A stretch of 64,000 nucleotides of DNA from Cesiribacteraceae bacterium YIM B00369 (GCA_017948555.1 JAFMYY010000001.1:420880-484879), one strand, 5' to 3'. Positions 55,790 through 64,000 are shown, numbered from the stretch's first letter. Notes: generated by a model not told the origin, from the sequence alone. Program-made: numbers and translations.

Positions 55790-57823
55790 ATGAAAAAAAT
55801 ATTATTAAATATAATTGCTGTTTGTTTGCTGGCAGTACCTGCATTTGGCCAGCTTGATCGTTCCAAAGCACCTGAGCCAGGTCCTGCACCTGAAATAAAC
55901 CTTGGCGACTATGAATCTTTTACCCTTAAAAACGGGCTGCGTGTTTTTGTGGTGCAAAACAATAAGCTCCCCAGGGTGGCTTTTAATCTCCTTATTGACC
56001 GGGATCCTGTGCTGGAAGGCGAAAAGGCCGGCTATGTAAGCGCCACCGGCGATCTTCTCCGCCGCGGTACAGCTAACCGCACTAAGGACCAGCTGGACGA
56101 GGAAATTGATTTCCTGGGGGCGAACCTTTCCACCTCCTCTACAGGTGTATATGCATCATCTTTAAGCAGGCATAAGGAAAAGCTTATGGAGCTGATGGCC
56201 GATGTAATCATGAACCCGGCTTTTCCTCAGGAAGAACTCGATAAAATTATTACCCAGACAAAATCAGGTTTAGCGGCCAGTAAAGATAATCCTCAGGCTA
56301 TTGCCTCAAATGTGCAGGCAGCTTTGCTGTATGGTAAAGACCATCCTTATGGGGAAATCGTTACAGAGGAAACAGTGGAAAATATTACCCTCGATGATGC
56401 TGAAAATTACTACCGGACTTACTTTAAACCAAATACGGCTTACCTTGCCATTGTAGGTGATATTACTACAAAGCAGGCGAAAAAGCTGGTAAAGAAACAT
56501 CTTGGGAAATGGAAAAAAGGAGAAGTGCCTTCGCATGAATATCCTGACCCGCAGCCGCTGGAAGCTACCAAAGTAGCCTTAGTGGACCGGCCTGCCTCCG
56601 TACAGTCGGTAGTGCATATTATGCACCCGGTTGAATTAAAGCCGGGAGAGGAAGATGTTATTACAGGGCGTTTAATGAATGAAATACTTGGAGGAGGAGA
56701 TGCGAGGTTGTTCAAAAACCTGAGAGAGGAAAAAGGCTATACCTATGGTGCTTACTCTTCCTTATCGTCTGATGAACTGGTTGGGAAATTTACCGCTAAT
56801 GCCAATGTGCGGAATGTAGTTACCGATAGTGCGGTGGCAGAGTTCATGAAGGAATTAAAGAAAATGCGTGAGGAGCAGGTGGAAGAGGAGGAGCTTAGCT
56901 CTGCGAAAAATTATATCACCGGAAGTTTTGCCCGCTCCCTTGAAAGTCCGCAAACCATCGCTTCGTTTGCGCTTAACATTGCCCGTTACGATCTCGATAA
57001 AGATTATTATAAAAATTACCTTAAGAATGTAGCGGCAGTAAGTGCCGCTGATGTGCAGAGAGTAGCACGAAAGTACATTCAGCCCGATAAGAGCTATATT
57101 ATGGTAGTGGGCAACGCAGATGAGGTAAAAGCAGGACTCTCGCAGTTCGGCGAGCCGGAAATGTATGACATTTATGGAAATAAAGTTAAAGAAGGAGCCT
57201 TAGGAGATATTACTGCGGAGCAGGTGATTGACAAATATATTTCTGCTATAGGAGGAGAGGAAAAGCTGAGCAGAATTGAGAGTCTGACCCAGGTAATGCA
57301 GTTTTCTGTCAATGGAATGGAAATCACAAATACAACCATAAAGGAAGGTGGGGAGAAGTACCTGAATGTTACTAAAATGGGGGAAAGAGAGCTGAGCAAA
57401 ATGGTGTATAATAGGGGGGAAGGTAAAATGGTGGCTAACGGGCAAATCACGGATCTTCCTTCTGCGCAATTAGCGGGACTGAAATCTCAGGCCTACGTTT
57501 TTCCTGAACTTCATTTTGATGAAACAGGAATGGAATTTGACCTCAGGGGGATTGAAAAAGTAAATGGTAAAGATGCTTATAAGCTTGTGATGAACATTCC
57601 TGATGGGGATAAGGCCATTAACTATTTTGATAAAGAAACAGGTCTTTTAGTTAAAACAGAAGCCTCTGGAATGAATATAGAAATCCTTAGCTACAAAGAT
57701 AGAGAAGGGATAAAGATGCCTGAAAAAATTAAAATGATTACTCCTCAGGGGACTTTTGAGGGAGAGGTAGTATCAGTAGAGTTTAATTCAGATGTTCCGG
57801 ATAATGCCTTCAGCTTAAATTAA
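55790..57823 (+). CDS. M16-family peptidase, non-catalytic partner with extra C-terminal domain
   Basis: 677 residues with a signal peptide (1-21, AVPAFGQ). Two M16 domains cover about 30-460. At the site of HxxEH the sequence reads YVSATGDLLRRGT, so no zinc site exists. The substrate-binding R/Y region REEKGYTYGAYSSLSS is kept, as in M16 beta-type subunits. Residues about 480-677 form an extra domain (AIGGEEKLSRIESLTQVMQF onward) resembling LolA/outer-membrane-lipoprotein-sorting-like proteins. It sits 2 bases after the active partner and ends before a bidirectional terminator. Confidence 0.9.
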   Translation: MKKILLNIIAVCLLAVPAFGQLDRSKAPEPGPAPEINLGDYESFTLKNGLRVFVVQNNKLPRVAFNLLIDRDPVLEGEKAGYVSATGDLLRRGTANRTKDQLDEEIDFLGANLSTSSTGVYASSLSRHKEKLMELMADVIMNPAFPQEELDKIITQTKSGLAASKDNPQAIASNVQAALLYGKDHPYGEIVTEETVENITLDDAENYYRTYFKPNTAYLAIVGDITTKQAKKLVKKHLGKWKKGEVPSHEYPDPQPLEATKVALVDRPASVQSVVHIMHPVELKPGEEDVITGRLMNEILGGGDARLFKNLREEKGYTYGAYSSLSSDELVGKFTANANVRNVVTDSAVAEFMKELKKMREEQVEEEELSSAKNYITGSFARSLESPQTIASFALNIARYDLDKDYYKNYLKNVAAVSAADVQRVARKYIQPDKSYIMVVGNADEVKAGLSQFGEPEMYDIYGNKVKEGALGDITAEQVIDKYISAIGGEEKLSRIESLTQVMQFSVNGMEITNTTIKEGGEKYLNVTKMGERELSKMVYNRGEGKMVANGQITDLPSAQLAGLKSQAYVFPELHFDETGMEFDLRGIEKVNGKDAYKLVMNIPDGDKAINYFDKETGLLVKTEASGMNIEILSYKDREGIKMPEKIKMITPQGTFEGEVVSVEFNSDVPDNAFSLN

Positions 57824-57862
57824 TAATACTGAAAGCAAAAGGAAGGAACCTGAAAATGAAAT

Positions 57863-57897
57863 AAAAAAAAAGCTCACCGCAGGGTGGGCTTTTTTTA
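57863..57897. terminator. Bidirectional terminator between the M16 pair and the M61 gene
   Basis: A 10-bp stem AAAGCTCACC/GGTGGGCTTT (one G-U pair) with a 4-base loop, flanked by an A-run on the left and a T-run on the right. It can serve both the plus-strand M16 operon and the convergent minus-strand gene ending at 57920. Confidence 0.9.
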
Positions 57898-57919
57898 TAG
57901 GGTGAGACGTATCTACAGG

Positions 57920-59641
57920 TTACTCAAAACTAACTTTTCCAATCCAGGCTTTCAGGTTCAACAACTGGTTGTTGCCGGCTTCAGGATCCAGCACAATTTT
58001 ACAGTCTTTAAAGTAAGTGGTTCCGTTTGATTTAAGTACGGCCTGTTGCAGCTTTTGATTTCTGAAGAAAGTAAGTGTTACCTCTTCCTGTTTATTCAGG
58101 AGCTGGGGCAGGTTTGTTGTTACTTTCCTGCCGTTCAGGGCTACCAGTTCGTCGTTTTTTACCAGCAGTTCATCGGCAGGACTAAAGGGTGCAATATCAG
58201 TAACAAAGGTCTGGTTATCCTTCTCCGTAACTTTAAAGCCAAAGAGCCGGGCGCAATCATTGCCGGTTTCCCTGGATTGTAATTTCAGGCCGGCCCATTT
58301 TAGTTGTTTATCCAGTACATCTTCCAGGGGTTCTTTTCCTGTTACATAATCAGCAAAGAATTTATCCAGCGGTTTTCCTGCTACCCCGGAGGCAACCTCA
58401 ATAAAGTTCTGGTAGGTGTACCCCCGGTTTTGTTCAGCAAACTCTTTGTTCAGGATCTGCATAACACTATCTAAAGACTTTTCATTATTAGTTACCTCTC
58501 TTATTTTAAGGTCCAGCAGAAGAGAAATAAGGCAGCCTTTTATATAAATGGATACCTTCCGGTTAGGAATGCCGGGGGAATAACCGTCGAGCCACATATC
58601 CCAGCTGGAATCGGCCAGGGAATGGTTGAACCGCCCCCAGTTAGTGAGGTGGCGTTGCAGGTTTTTATTAAGCTCAATTAAATAATCATCAGGAGTAAAA
58701 GCACCTCCGCGGGCCAGGAATACATCGCCCATATAAGTGGTAACTCCTTCCACTACAAAACCGGTGGTAAAGTAATTTTCTTTAGTAAAATCGTAGGGCA
58801 TCATTTCAGTCGGCCTTATCCTGATGATGTTCCATGCATGGTAAAGTTCATGGGAACTTATGCCCAGCAGGTTTTTATACATTTCCGGATCATTAATTTC
58901 ATAATCCGGCCCCAGGGTAATAATAGTGCTGTTAAAATGTTCCACTCCGTGGTACGCCTTATAAGGCAGGAACTGGAAGAGGAAATGGTAATTATCAATC
59001 GGGAAGCCTCCCATTGCTTTTACCTGAGCCTCTGTAAACCCTTTAAAGTCCTGCAGTGCTTTATCCCAGTTAAGGCGGCAGTGGCCCATTACCCACAAAT
59101 GAAAAACTGTACCTGCCACTTCGTAAGTACGGTGGGTAAGCTGGTTGCTTGCAATCATCGGGCTGTCGACCATAATATAATAGCTGTCGGCAATGAGGGT
59201 ATGTTTACCTTCCTTCCGCAAGCCGCAGGCTACTTCGTAATCACCAGGAAGCTTAAGATCAATCCGGCACTCTTCCTCCAGGTGCCCTTCTGCAAAAAGG
59301 AGGCAGTTGACGAAATTTACATAAAGCTGTTCCTCGTCAAGGTAGGTTCCGCCGGCATCCATCTGTACCGCGTAATAATTGTATATTACCTCCAGCTTTT
59401 GAACTCCCTTTGTTTCCACTTCCCACCTGTCCTTAGTTACTTTCCGAAAGGGGAGGGGGTTTCCGTTTCCGTCTTCCACGTGAAACTTTTGAATATTTTT
59501 GGCGAAATTCTGGATTTCATACCTGCCCGGCCTCCAGCTGGGGAGTTGTAAATAAGTTACATCCCGACCGGGGTTGTTAACAGTAAAACGAATATCTACA
59601 AAATGTTGATGAGGTTTTTGGTAACTTAGAGTATATCGCAT
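57920..59641 (-). CDS. M61-family glycyl-aminopeptidase-like zinc protease with PDZ domain
   Basis: 573 residues. An N-terminal beta domain (about 1-170) with LPSWRPGRYEIQNFAKN is diagnostic of M61. The thermolysin-like domain has the zinc motif H264-E-L-Y-H268 (SSHELYHAWN), followed by VVEGVTTYMGD with the third ligand. A C-terminal PDZ domain covers about 480-560 (APFSPADELLVKNDELVALNG). I start at 59641 because the family begins with YTLSYQKPHQHFVDI; a longer in-frame form up to 59785 adds 48 residues without resemblance to the family. No signal peptide is visible, so a cytoplasmic location is likely. It is divergent from rpmH. Confidence 0.9.
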   Translation of the reverse strand: MRYTLSYQKPHQHFVDIRFTVNNPGRDVTYLQLPSWRPGRYEIQNFAKNIQKFHVEDGNGNPLPFRKVTKDRWEVETKGVQKLEVIYNYYAVQMDAGGTYLDEEQLYVNFVNCLLFAEGHLEEECRIDLKLPGDYEVACGLRKEGKHTLIADSYYIMVDSPMIASNQLTHRTYEVAGTVFHLWVMGHCRLNWDKALQDFKGFTEAQVKAMGGFPIDNYHFLFQFLPYKAYHGVEHFNSTIITLGPDYEINDPEMYKNLLGISSHELYHAWNIIRIRPTEMMPYDFTKENYFTTGFVVEGVTTYMGDVFLARGGAFTPDDYLIELNKNLQRHLTNWGRFNHSLADSSWDMWLDGYSPGIPNRKVSIYIKGCLISLLLDLKIREVTNNEKSLDSVMQILNKEFAEQNRGYTYQNFIEVASGVAGKPLDKFFADYVTGKEPLEDVLDKQLKWAGLKLQSRETGNDCARLFGFKVTEKDNQTFVTDIAPFSPADELLVKNDELVALNGRKVTTNLPQLLNKQEEVTLTFFRNQKLQQAVLKSNGTTYFKDCKIVLDPEAGNNQLLNLKAWIGKVSFE

Positions 59642-59770
59642 AAATGGATTTCTTTTGACAGATATTAGATTGGTGGATACATATTTAATATTTTTCAGCC
59701 AAATATCCTGTGTTTCAAATCTATTATCTCCTGCCTGAGTTCTTATTTTGGTTATAAATTTACACCCACT

Positions 59771-59802
59771 TTTGGTATTTATCAAAAAGCTTCATACTTT
59801 TG
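59771..59802 (+). promoter_or_regulatory. Bacteroidetes-type promoter of rpmH
   Basis: TTTG at 59771-59774, 20 bases, then TACTTTTG at 59795-59802 (an exact TAnnTTTG). Transcription would begin near 59809, leaving a 35-base leader before rpmH. This is the best match to the phylum consensus in the window and shares 13 identical bases with the tRNA-Leu promoter. Confidence 0.85.
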
Positions 59803-59843
59803 CATCCCATAAGTAATGTAGAGAATACAGTAACCTAAGAATA

Positions 59844-60002
59844 ATGAAAAGAACATTCCAACCGTCGCAGCGCAAAAGAAGGAACAAACATGGGTTCCGT
59901 ACGAGAATGAATTCCGTTAATGGAAGAGCTGTTTTAGCCAGGAGAAGAGCTAAAGGTCGCAAGAAATTAACTGTTTCTGACGAACGTCGCCACAAAAGAT
60001 AA
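59844..60002 (+). CDS. rpmH: 50S ribosomal protein L34
   Basis: A 52-residue strongly basic protein with the L34 signature [20 protein letters not shown] and [15 protein letters not shown]. It binds 23S rRNA in the large subunit. It is followed by rnpA as in most bacteria. It has its own consensus promoter and a terminator that overlaps the end of the gene. Confidence 0.97.
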   Translation: MKRTFQPSQRKRRNKHGFRTRMNSVNGRAVLARRRAKGRKKLTVSDERRHKR

Positions 60003-60041
60003 AAATTGAAGCCTTAACCTGGCTTCAATTTTTCTTTTTTT
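60001..60041 (+). terminator. Terminator after rpmH, with a second hairpin before rnpA
   Basis: A perfect 13-bp stem AAAAATTGAAGCC/GGCTTCAATTTTT with a 7-base loop starts within the rpmH stop codon and is followed by C and a T-run. A second hairpin, AGCGCT/AGCGCT with ATTTTTC after it, lies at 60065-60088. Together they should reduce read-through from the strong rpmH promoter into rnpA. Confidence 0.8.
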
Positions 60042-60116
60042 GATTGTGTATATATATAATTCTCAGCGCTTTTATGAGCGCTATTTTTCTTTATCAGGGA
60101 CGCTTAACACGCAAAT

Positions 60117-60539
60117 GTGGAGTATAAATTTCCAAAGAGCGAAAGGCTAAGCAGTAAAAAATATATTGAGGAGCTTTTTAGTAAAGGCTCCGGCTTTACG
60201 CATTTCCCTTTTAAAGTAATATGCCTGCCTCTTTCCTATGATCAGGCTCTGGAAGCTGTTAAAGCACAGGGTGGTAATCTTTCTGTACCACCAAAGGCCC
60301 AGGTCCTTTTTTCCTGTTCTAAAAGAAACTTCAAAAAAGCGGTTGATCGTAATGCTGTGAAAAGACGTATGCGGGAAGCTTACCGCCTGCATAAATTTTT
60401 ATTACCCCCGGAATCTTATTTTTTGATCGCCTACATCTATATCGGGCGTGAAATACTTCCTTATCAGCTCATCCGGGAAAAACTAAAATCTTCTTTTAAG
60501 CGTTTAGAAAGTATCGCACAATCTGATACTTTACATTAA
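60117..60539 (+). CDS. rnpA: Ribonuclease P protein component
   Basis: A 140-residue small basic protein that aids the RNase P RNA in 5' maturation of tRNAs. Signatures are FPKSERLSSKKYIEELFSKG at the N-terminus and the RNR motif region KKAVDRNAVKRRMREAYRLHK. The start is a GTG at 60117; the in-frame stop at 60105 excludes anything longer, and the nearby ATG at 60115 is in another frame. The gene ends 13 bases before the S41 protease gene, and the two are probably co-transcribed. Confidence 0.93.
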   Translation: MEYKFPKSERLSSKKYIEELFSKGSGFTHFPFKVICLPLSYDQALEAVKAQGGNLSVPPKAQVLFSCSKRNFKKAVDRNAVKRRMREAYRLHKFLLPPESYFLIAYIYIGREILPYQLIREKLKSSFKRLESIAQSDTLH

Positions 60540-60552
60540 GCTTATATTTTAT

Positions 60553-62211
60553 ATGAAATCCGCAATACAAAAAGCCTTTGTCCTGGTGCTTTTAAGTGGT
60601 TTCTCCCTGGGTTTATTTTCATATACCGACCCGGGAGAGCGTTATTTTGCCATAGTAAAAAACCTCGATATTTTTGCAACTCTTTTTAAGGAGGTAAATA
60701 CCTATTATGTAGATGAGGTTAATCCTAACGAACTGATGAAAGTAGGGATAGATGCCATGCTTGCCTCCCTTGATCCTTACACCAATTATATTCCCGAAGA
60801 TCAGATTGAAGATTTCCGAACCATGACTACCGGCCAGTATGGAGGTATCGGTGCAATAATTGGTAATAGAAACGGGGTGAATACAGTATTGATGCCATAC
60901 AAGGGATTTCCGGCGCACGAGCAGGGACTCCGGATTGGTGATGTTATTGAGAAAGTGGATGGCATAAACGTAAAGGAAAAATCCACAGAAGATATCAGTA
61001 AATTGTTAAAAGGACAGGCTAACACAGATATTACACTTACCATCAGGCGGTATGGGGTGGAAAAGCCAATGCAGGTTAAATTTAAACGCGAGCACATCAG
61101 AGTTGAAAATGTTCCTTATTCCGGAATGATCACTCAGGATATTGGTTTAATTAAACTTTCCGACTTTACCCCCGGTGCAGGAAATGAGGTAAGAAAGGCA
61201 CTGGAAAAATTAAAAGAGGAAGGTGCTGAAAAAATCGTGCTGGATTTGCGTGATAACCCGGGAGGGTTGCTATCCGAGGCAGTAAATGTTTCAAACGTTT
61301 TTATACCCAAAGGTTCGGAGGTGGTAAGTACTAAAGGTAAAGTAGTGCAGTGGAATAAAACATACCATGCATTAGATAAGCCGGCCGATACAGAAATTCC
61401 GCTGGTGGTCCTTACCAGTAGCAGGAGTGCATCTGCGGCAGAAATTGTGGCAGGAGTGATTCAGGATTACGACAGGGGAGTTTTAGTGGGATCCAGAACC
61501 TTTGGGAAAGGCCTTGTGCAGGCAACCCGTCCGCTTACTTATAACTCGCAGCTCAAGGTAACCACTGCTAAATACTATATTCCGAGTGGCCGTTGTATAC
61601 AGGCAATTGACTACAGCCATCGCAACGAAGATGGCAGCGTAGGTAAAGTAGCTGATTCTCTCAAGGTTCAGTTCCTGACAAAACGTGGGCGTCCTGTGTA
61701 TGATGGAGGGGGAATAAATCCGGACATAGAGGTGGATAAAGGTGTTTTGGCTCCAATTTCCGTCAGCCTTCTCTCTAAAGGATTTATTTTCGACTATGCT
61801 ACTGAGTATCAGTTTAAGAATCAGGAAATTCCCGGGGTAAAGGAATTTGAAGTTACCGGGCAGGAGTATGCTAAATTCATTAACTGGTTAGCCGATAAGG
61901 AATATGATTATACTACAGAAGTAGAAGAAAAAATAAATGAGTTAGAGGAAAGTGCCAAAAAGGAAAAATCTTATGATAATATCCGACCTCAGATAGAAGC
62001 TTTGCGCAACAATTTTGCTCATAATAAAAAAGAAGATCTTAAAGAATTCGGAGACGAAATCAAAGCTTTGCTTAAGCAGGAAATTGTATCCCGGTACTTC
62101 TTGCAGGATGGTTTAATGCAGGCATCTTTTGAGCACGATGAAAATATAAAGGAAGCTGTTGAAGTTTTAAATGCACCACAGGACTATGCCGCTTACCTTC
62201 AGGGGAAGTAA
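60553..62211 (+). CDS. Carboxyl-terminal processing protease (S41, Ctp/Tsp type)
   Basis: 552 residues. A signal peptide or membrane anchor (about 8-25, AFVLVLLSGFSLGLFSY) is followed by a helical N-terminal part (YYVDEVNPNELMKVGIDAML), a PDZ domain (about 95-180, GLRIGDVIEKVDGINV) and a peptidase S41 domain with KIVLDLRDNPGGLLSEAV, the catalytic serine in SRSASAAEI and the lysine in RTFGKGLVQ. A charged C-terminal tail of about 130 residues follows. It cleaves near C-termini in the periplasm, with roles in envelope maturation or quality control. It is downstream of rnpA by 13 bases and closed by a strong terminator. Confidence 0.92.
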   Translation: MKSAIQKAFVLVLLSGFSLGLFSYTDPGERYFAIVKNLDIFATLFKEVNTYYVDEVNPNELMKVGIDAMLASLDPYTNYIPEDQIEDFRTMTTGQYGGIGAIIGNRNGVNTVLMPYKGFPAHEQGLRIGDVIEKVDGINVKEKSTEDISKLLKGQANTDITLTIRRYGVEKPMQVKFKREHIRVENVPYSGMITQDIGLIKLSDFTPGAGNEVRKALEKLKEEGAEKIVLDLRDNPGGLLSEAVNVSNVFIPKGSEVVSTKGKVVQWNKTYHALDKPADTEIPLVVLTSSRSASAAEIVAGVIQDYDRGVLVGSRTFGKGLVQATRPLTYNSQLKVTTAKYYIPSGRCIQAIDYSHRNEDGSVGKVADSLKVQFLTKRGRPVYDGGGINPDIEVDKGVLAPISVSLLSKGFIFDYATEYQFKNQEIPGVKEFEVTGQEYAKFINWLADKEYDYTTEVEEKINELEESAKKEKSYDNIRPQIEALRNNFAHNKKEDLKEFGDEIKALLKQEIVSRYFLQDGLMQASFEHDENIKEAVEVLNAPQDYAAYLQGK

Positions 62212-62274
62212 AGAGTGTTTCCTGTTCAATATATAAACAAAGGTGTTTTTTCATAGGAGCTAATAAAGTAGATT

Positions 62275-62323
62275 CGTCCTGCGTGTGCCCGCTTTAACGG
62301 GCCGTGCAGGACGATTTCTTTTT
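62275..62323 (+). terminator. Terminator after the Ctp gene
   Basis: An outer stem CGTCCTGC/GCAGGACG (62275-62282 and 62306-62313) and an inner stem GCCCG/CGGGC form a long hairpin, followed by ATTTCTTTTT. It lies 64 bases after the stop. Confidence 0.85.
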
Positions 62324-62353
62324 ATGTGCCTTTTATTTAATTGGTGCTGCATT

Positions 62354-62383
62354 TTTGTTTTTTGTCCCGATTGTATAGGTTTG
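62354..62383 (+). promoter_or_regulatory. Candidate promoter of tsaB
   Basis: TTTG at 62354-62357, 18 bases, then TAGGTTTG at 62376-62383 (an exact TAnnTTTG). Start of transcription would be about 62390, 25 bases before the ATG. The spacing is slightly short against the other promoters here. Confidence 0.55.
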
Positions 62384-62414
62384 AAAATTGTAATTTGAAT
62401 AAAGCATACACCGG

Positions 62415-63095
62415 ATGTCCCTATTATTAAGTATAGAAACTGCTACAAAGGTCTGCTCTGTAGCTCTGCATTACCAGGGGGAATTGCTGGCAAGCCAGCA
62501 CCTCCACATCGATAAATCGCACAGTGGCCTTTTAACAGTTTTAATTGATAATATAGTGCAGTATGCGGGTTATCAGTTATCAGACCTGTCGGCGGTGGTA
62601 GTATCGGAGGGTCCGGGTTCTTATACAGGTCTTCGTATAGGGGTGTCAACGGCTAAAGGTCTTTGCTTTTCATTAGATATTCCGGTTATTGTGGTGAATA
62701 CTCTTCAGTCAATGGCCTGGGGCATGCGTAAATTTGCGGAGCCAAACGGATTGCTTTGTCCTATGATTGATGCAAGACGAATGGAAGTGTATTGCCTTTT
62801 GATGGAAAAGGACGGAGAAATAATTAAACCTCCTTACCCGGAGATTATTGATGAGAATTCTTTCAAAAAGGAACTGCAGGAACGTAAAGTTTATTTCTTT
62901 GGAGATGGGGCGGAAAAGGTTATTCCGGTTTTGGGAAGCGCAGAGAATGCCAGATTTATCATGGAAATTGTGCCGTCGGCAGTTTCGGTAGGAGAGTTGG
63001 GCTGGAAGAAATGGCAGGAAAAAGAATTTGCTGATCTGGCGTATTTTGAGCCATTTTATTTAAAAGGGTTTCATAGTCCAAAGTCAAAAAAATAA
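62415..63095 (+). CDS. tsaB: tRNA threonylcarbamoyladenosine biosynthesis protein TsaB
   Basis: 226 residues of the ASKHA-fold TsaB family, which partners TsaD and TsaE in forming t6A at position 37 of ANN-decoding tRNAs. Landmarks are LLSIETATKVCSVALHYQGE, the SAVVVSEGPGSYTGLRIGVS motif (GPGSxTGLRIG is diagnostic) and MIDARRMEVYCLLM. It is about 226 residues as usual and lacks the metal-binding histidines of TsaD, as expected. It lies 7 bases upstream of the DUF2480 gene. Confidence 0.95.
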   Translation: MSLLLSIETATKVCSVALHYQGELLASQHLHIDKSHSGLLTVLIDNIVQYAGYQLSDLSAVVVSEGPGSYTGLRIGVSTAKGLCFSLDIPVIVVNTLQSMAWGMRKFAEPNGLLCPMIDARRMEVYCLLMEKDGEIIKPPYPEIIDENSFKKELQERKVYFFGDGAEKVIPVLGSAENARFIMEIVPSAVSVGELGWKKWQEKEFADLAYFEPFYLKGFHSPKSKK

Positions 63096-63102
63096 AAAGA
63101 AT

Positions 63103-63627
63103 ATGGAAAGTGAAAAAAATGACATTGTAAACAGGGTTGCCATGAGTAACCTGATTACTATTGATCTTGAGGATTTCTATGTTGAAGGTGAGCGACAGGT
63201 GTTGGATATTGCACCGGTTTTATACCAGGGAATGGTTTTGCGGGAAAAAGAATTCAGGCAATGGGTAAAGGACAAGGATTGGGAGCAGTACAGAAATAAG
63301 CTGGTAGCTGTAATTTGTAGTGAAGATGCTATAGTGCCTACCTGGGCTTATATGTTACTGGCAACAAAGCTCCAGCCTGTTGCAAAAATGTTTGTATTTG
63401 GTTCTCTTCAGGAGCTGGAAAGTATATTGTACCAGAAGGCTGTTGATTCAATTGATCCGGCTCAGTATGAAGGTGCAAAATTAGTAATAAAGGGATGTAG
63501 TAATAAGCCGGTTCCGGTTTCTGCATATGTTGAAATTACCAGGCGATTAACTCCCTTTGCAGGTAGCATAATGTATGGGGAGCCATGTAGTACTGTGCCA
63601 ATTTATAAAAAGCCAAAAGAAAAATAG
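63103..63627 (+). CDS. DUF2480 family protein
   Basis: 174 residues, cytoplasmic. The sequence IVNRVAMSNLITIDLEDFYVEG and the ending KGCSNKPVPVSAYVEITRRLTP are typical of DUF2480, a family largely limited to Bacteroidetes with no proven function. C160 and nearby C133 could bind metal or support a thiol reaction, but this is speculation. It lies 7 bases after tsaB and so is in its operon, followed by a terminator. Confidence 0.88.
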   Translation: MESEKNDIVNRVAMSNLITIDLEDFYVEGERQVLDIAPVLYQGMVLREKEFRQWVKDKDWEQYRNKLVAVICSEDAIVPTWAYMLLATKLQPVAKMFVFGSLQELESILYQKAVDSIDPAQYEGAKLVIKGCSNKPVPVSAYVEITRRLTPFAGSIMYGEPCSTVPIYKKPKEK

Positions 63628-63666
63628 CCGATATTCCGCCAATAAGAGACTGATAAAATATTATTC

Positions 63667-63699
63667 AATCCGGAGGGTGAAAATCTTCCGGATTTTTTT
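63667..63699 (+). terminator. Rho-independent terminator after the DUF2480 gene
   Basis: An 8-bp stem AATCCGGA/TCCGGATT with a 12-base loop, continuing into a run of seven T. Confidence 0.85.
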
Positions 63700-63837
63700 A
63701 TGCTGTTTTAGGAGGATAGGAAGGCGGGATGCTGCAATAATATTCTGTTAACAATTCCTTAACCGGAATAAAGGGTATTGAAAAAGGGAAGAGGCAGAAA
63801 GCAAGAGAAAGATGAAAATTTTATCTTTGCCGGCGGG

Positions 63838-63869
63838 CTTGTTAAACTAAAACAGCCGGTGTATGTTTG
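63838..63869 (+). promoter_or_regulatory. Promoter of a gene beyond the right edge
   Basis: CTTG at 63838-63841, 20 bases, then TATGTTTG at 63862-63869 (an exact TAnnTTTG). An additional exact -7 element TATCTTTG lies at 63822-63829. A 130-base leader with no start codon of a credible gene follows to the edge of the window. Confidence 0.6.
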
Positions 63870-64000
63870 CACTCCCAATCGAGGGAAAGGCTGTGAGTGG
63901 TAACAAATGTGCAGCTAAAATTTATTGAATTCTTTTCTGAAGCTAAAGCAGGGAAATAATTTACACCGGAAGGGAGCTTCCGGAGAATTTATTACTGTTA
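63870..64000 (+). other. Leader region with a hairpin, gene outside the window
   Basis: 131 bases after the promoter contain a perfect 7-bp hairpin CCGGAAG-GGAG-CTTCCGG at 63966-63983 and a CACTC...GAGTG pair at 63870-63898. No frame opens that I would call. It may be the untranslated leader of the next gene or the start of a small RNA. Confidence 0.35.

Noticed and set aside
58838..59551. 237-codon plus-strand frame opposite the M61 peptidase
   Set aside because: Antisense shadow of a gene with an intact zinc motif and PDZ domain.

Overview
The window looks like a chromosomal segment from a Bacteroidetes bacterium, most likely of the order Cytophagales. The supporting signs are: promoters of the Bacteroidetes type (TTTG, about 20 bases, then TAnnTTTG) in front of rpmH, tRNA-Leu and other genes; very few Shine-Dalgarno sequences; a probable type IX secretion C-terminal sorting domain; reg_prop/Y_Y_Y sensor kinases; a TonB-dependent receptor with a carboxypeptidase-regulatory-like N-terminus; and small families such as DUF2480 and DUF6155 that I associate with this phylum. 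I cannot name the species. No insertion sequence, prophage, CRISPR array or rRNA was seen.

Layout. 1-9.6 kb: a truncated surface protein of the gliding/PKD type (minus), then rlmD, a beta-propeller sensor histidine kinase, a sugar O-acetyltransferase and a catalase. 9.9-15.6 kb: signalling and surface genes, namely a GAF protein with a degenerate PP2C/SpoIIE-like domain, a curlin-repeat (amyloid-like) secreted protein on the minus strand, a PAS histidine kinase and a small conserved protein. 15.7-18.2 kb: egtB-egtD (ergothioneine-type pathway) and tRNA-Leu(GAG). 18.4-24.0 kb: minus-strand genes for an amidohydrolase, an FKBP-type isomerase, an ABC exporter and a DUF6155 protein.

24.3-33.3 kb is one coherent module: HlyD-type adaptor, TolC-type outer-membrane protein, LolD/MacB-like ATPase and two FtsX-like permeases, followed by a sigma-54-dependent response regulator and its histidine kinase. 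A near-consensus sigma-54 promoter lies 35 bases before the first gene. 33.3-37.2 kb holds a TonB-dependent receptor (minus) and an outer-membrane porin.

37.6-52.6 kb is a urea uptake and degradation locus: urtABCDE, a fused ureAB, ureC, ureF and ureG on the plus strand. ureD is about 4 kb further on and on the opposite strand. Between ureG and ureD sit a small STAS-like protein gene and a two-gene minus-strand unit encoding a PQQ-type sugar dehydrogenase with PKD and sorting domains and a lipoprotein with an atypical CX4CH haem motif. No ureE is in the window. The working model is that urea crosses the outer membrane (perhaps through the porin), is bound by UrtA, imported by UrtBCDE, and hydrolysed by urease matured by UreDFG.

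52.9-63.6 kb: two proteins of unknown function, a pair of M16 peptidases (one active, one lacking the zinc motif), an M61 peptidase (minus), rpmH-rnpA, a carboxyl-terminal processing protease, tsaB and a DUF2480 protein. The window ends in a promoter and leader whose gene lies outside.

Nothing here is a clearly new system. The items I would look at first are the PQQ/haem module inside the split urease locus, the extended UreG together with the missing UreE, the solitary curlin-repeat protein beside signalling genes, and the self-contained sigma-54 FtsX module.
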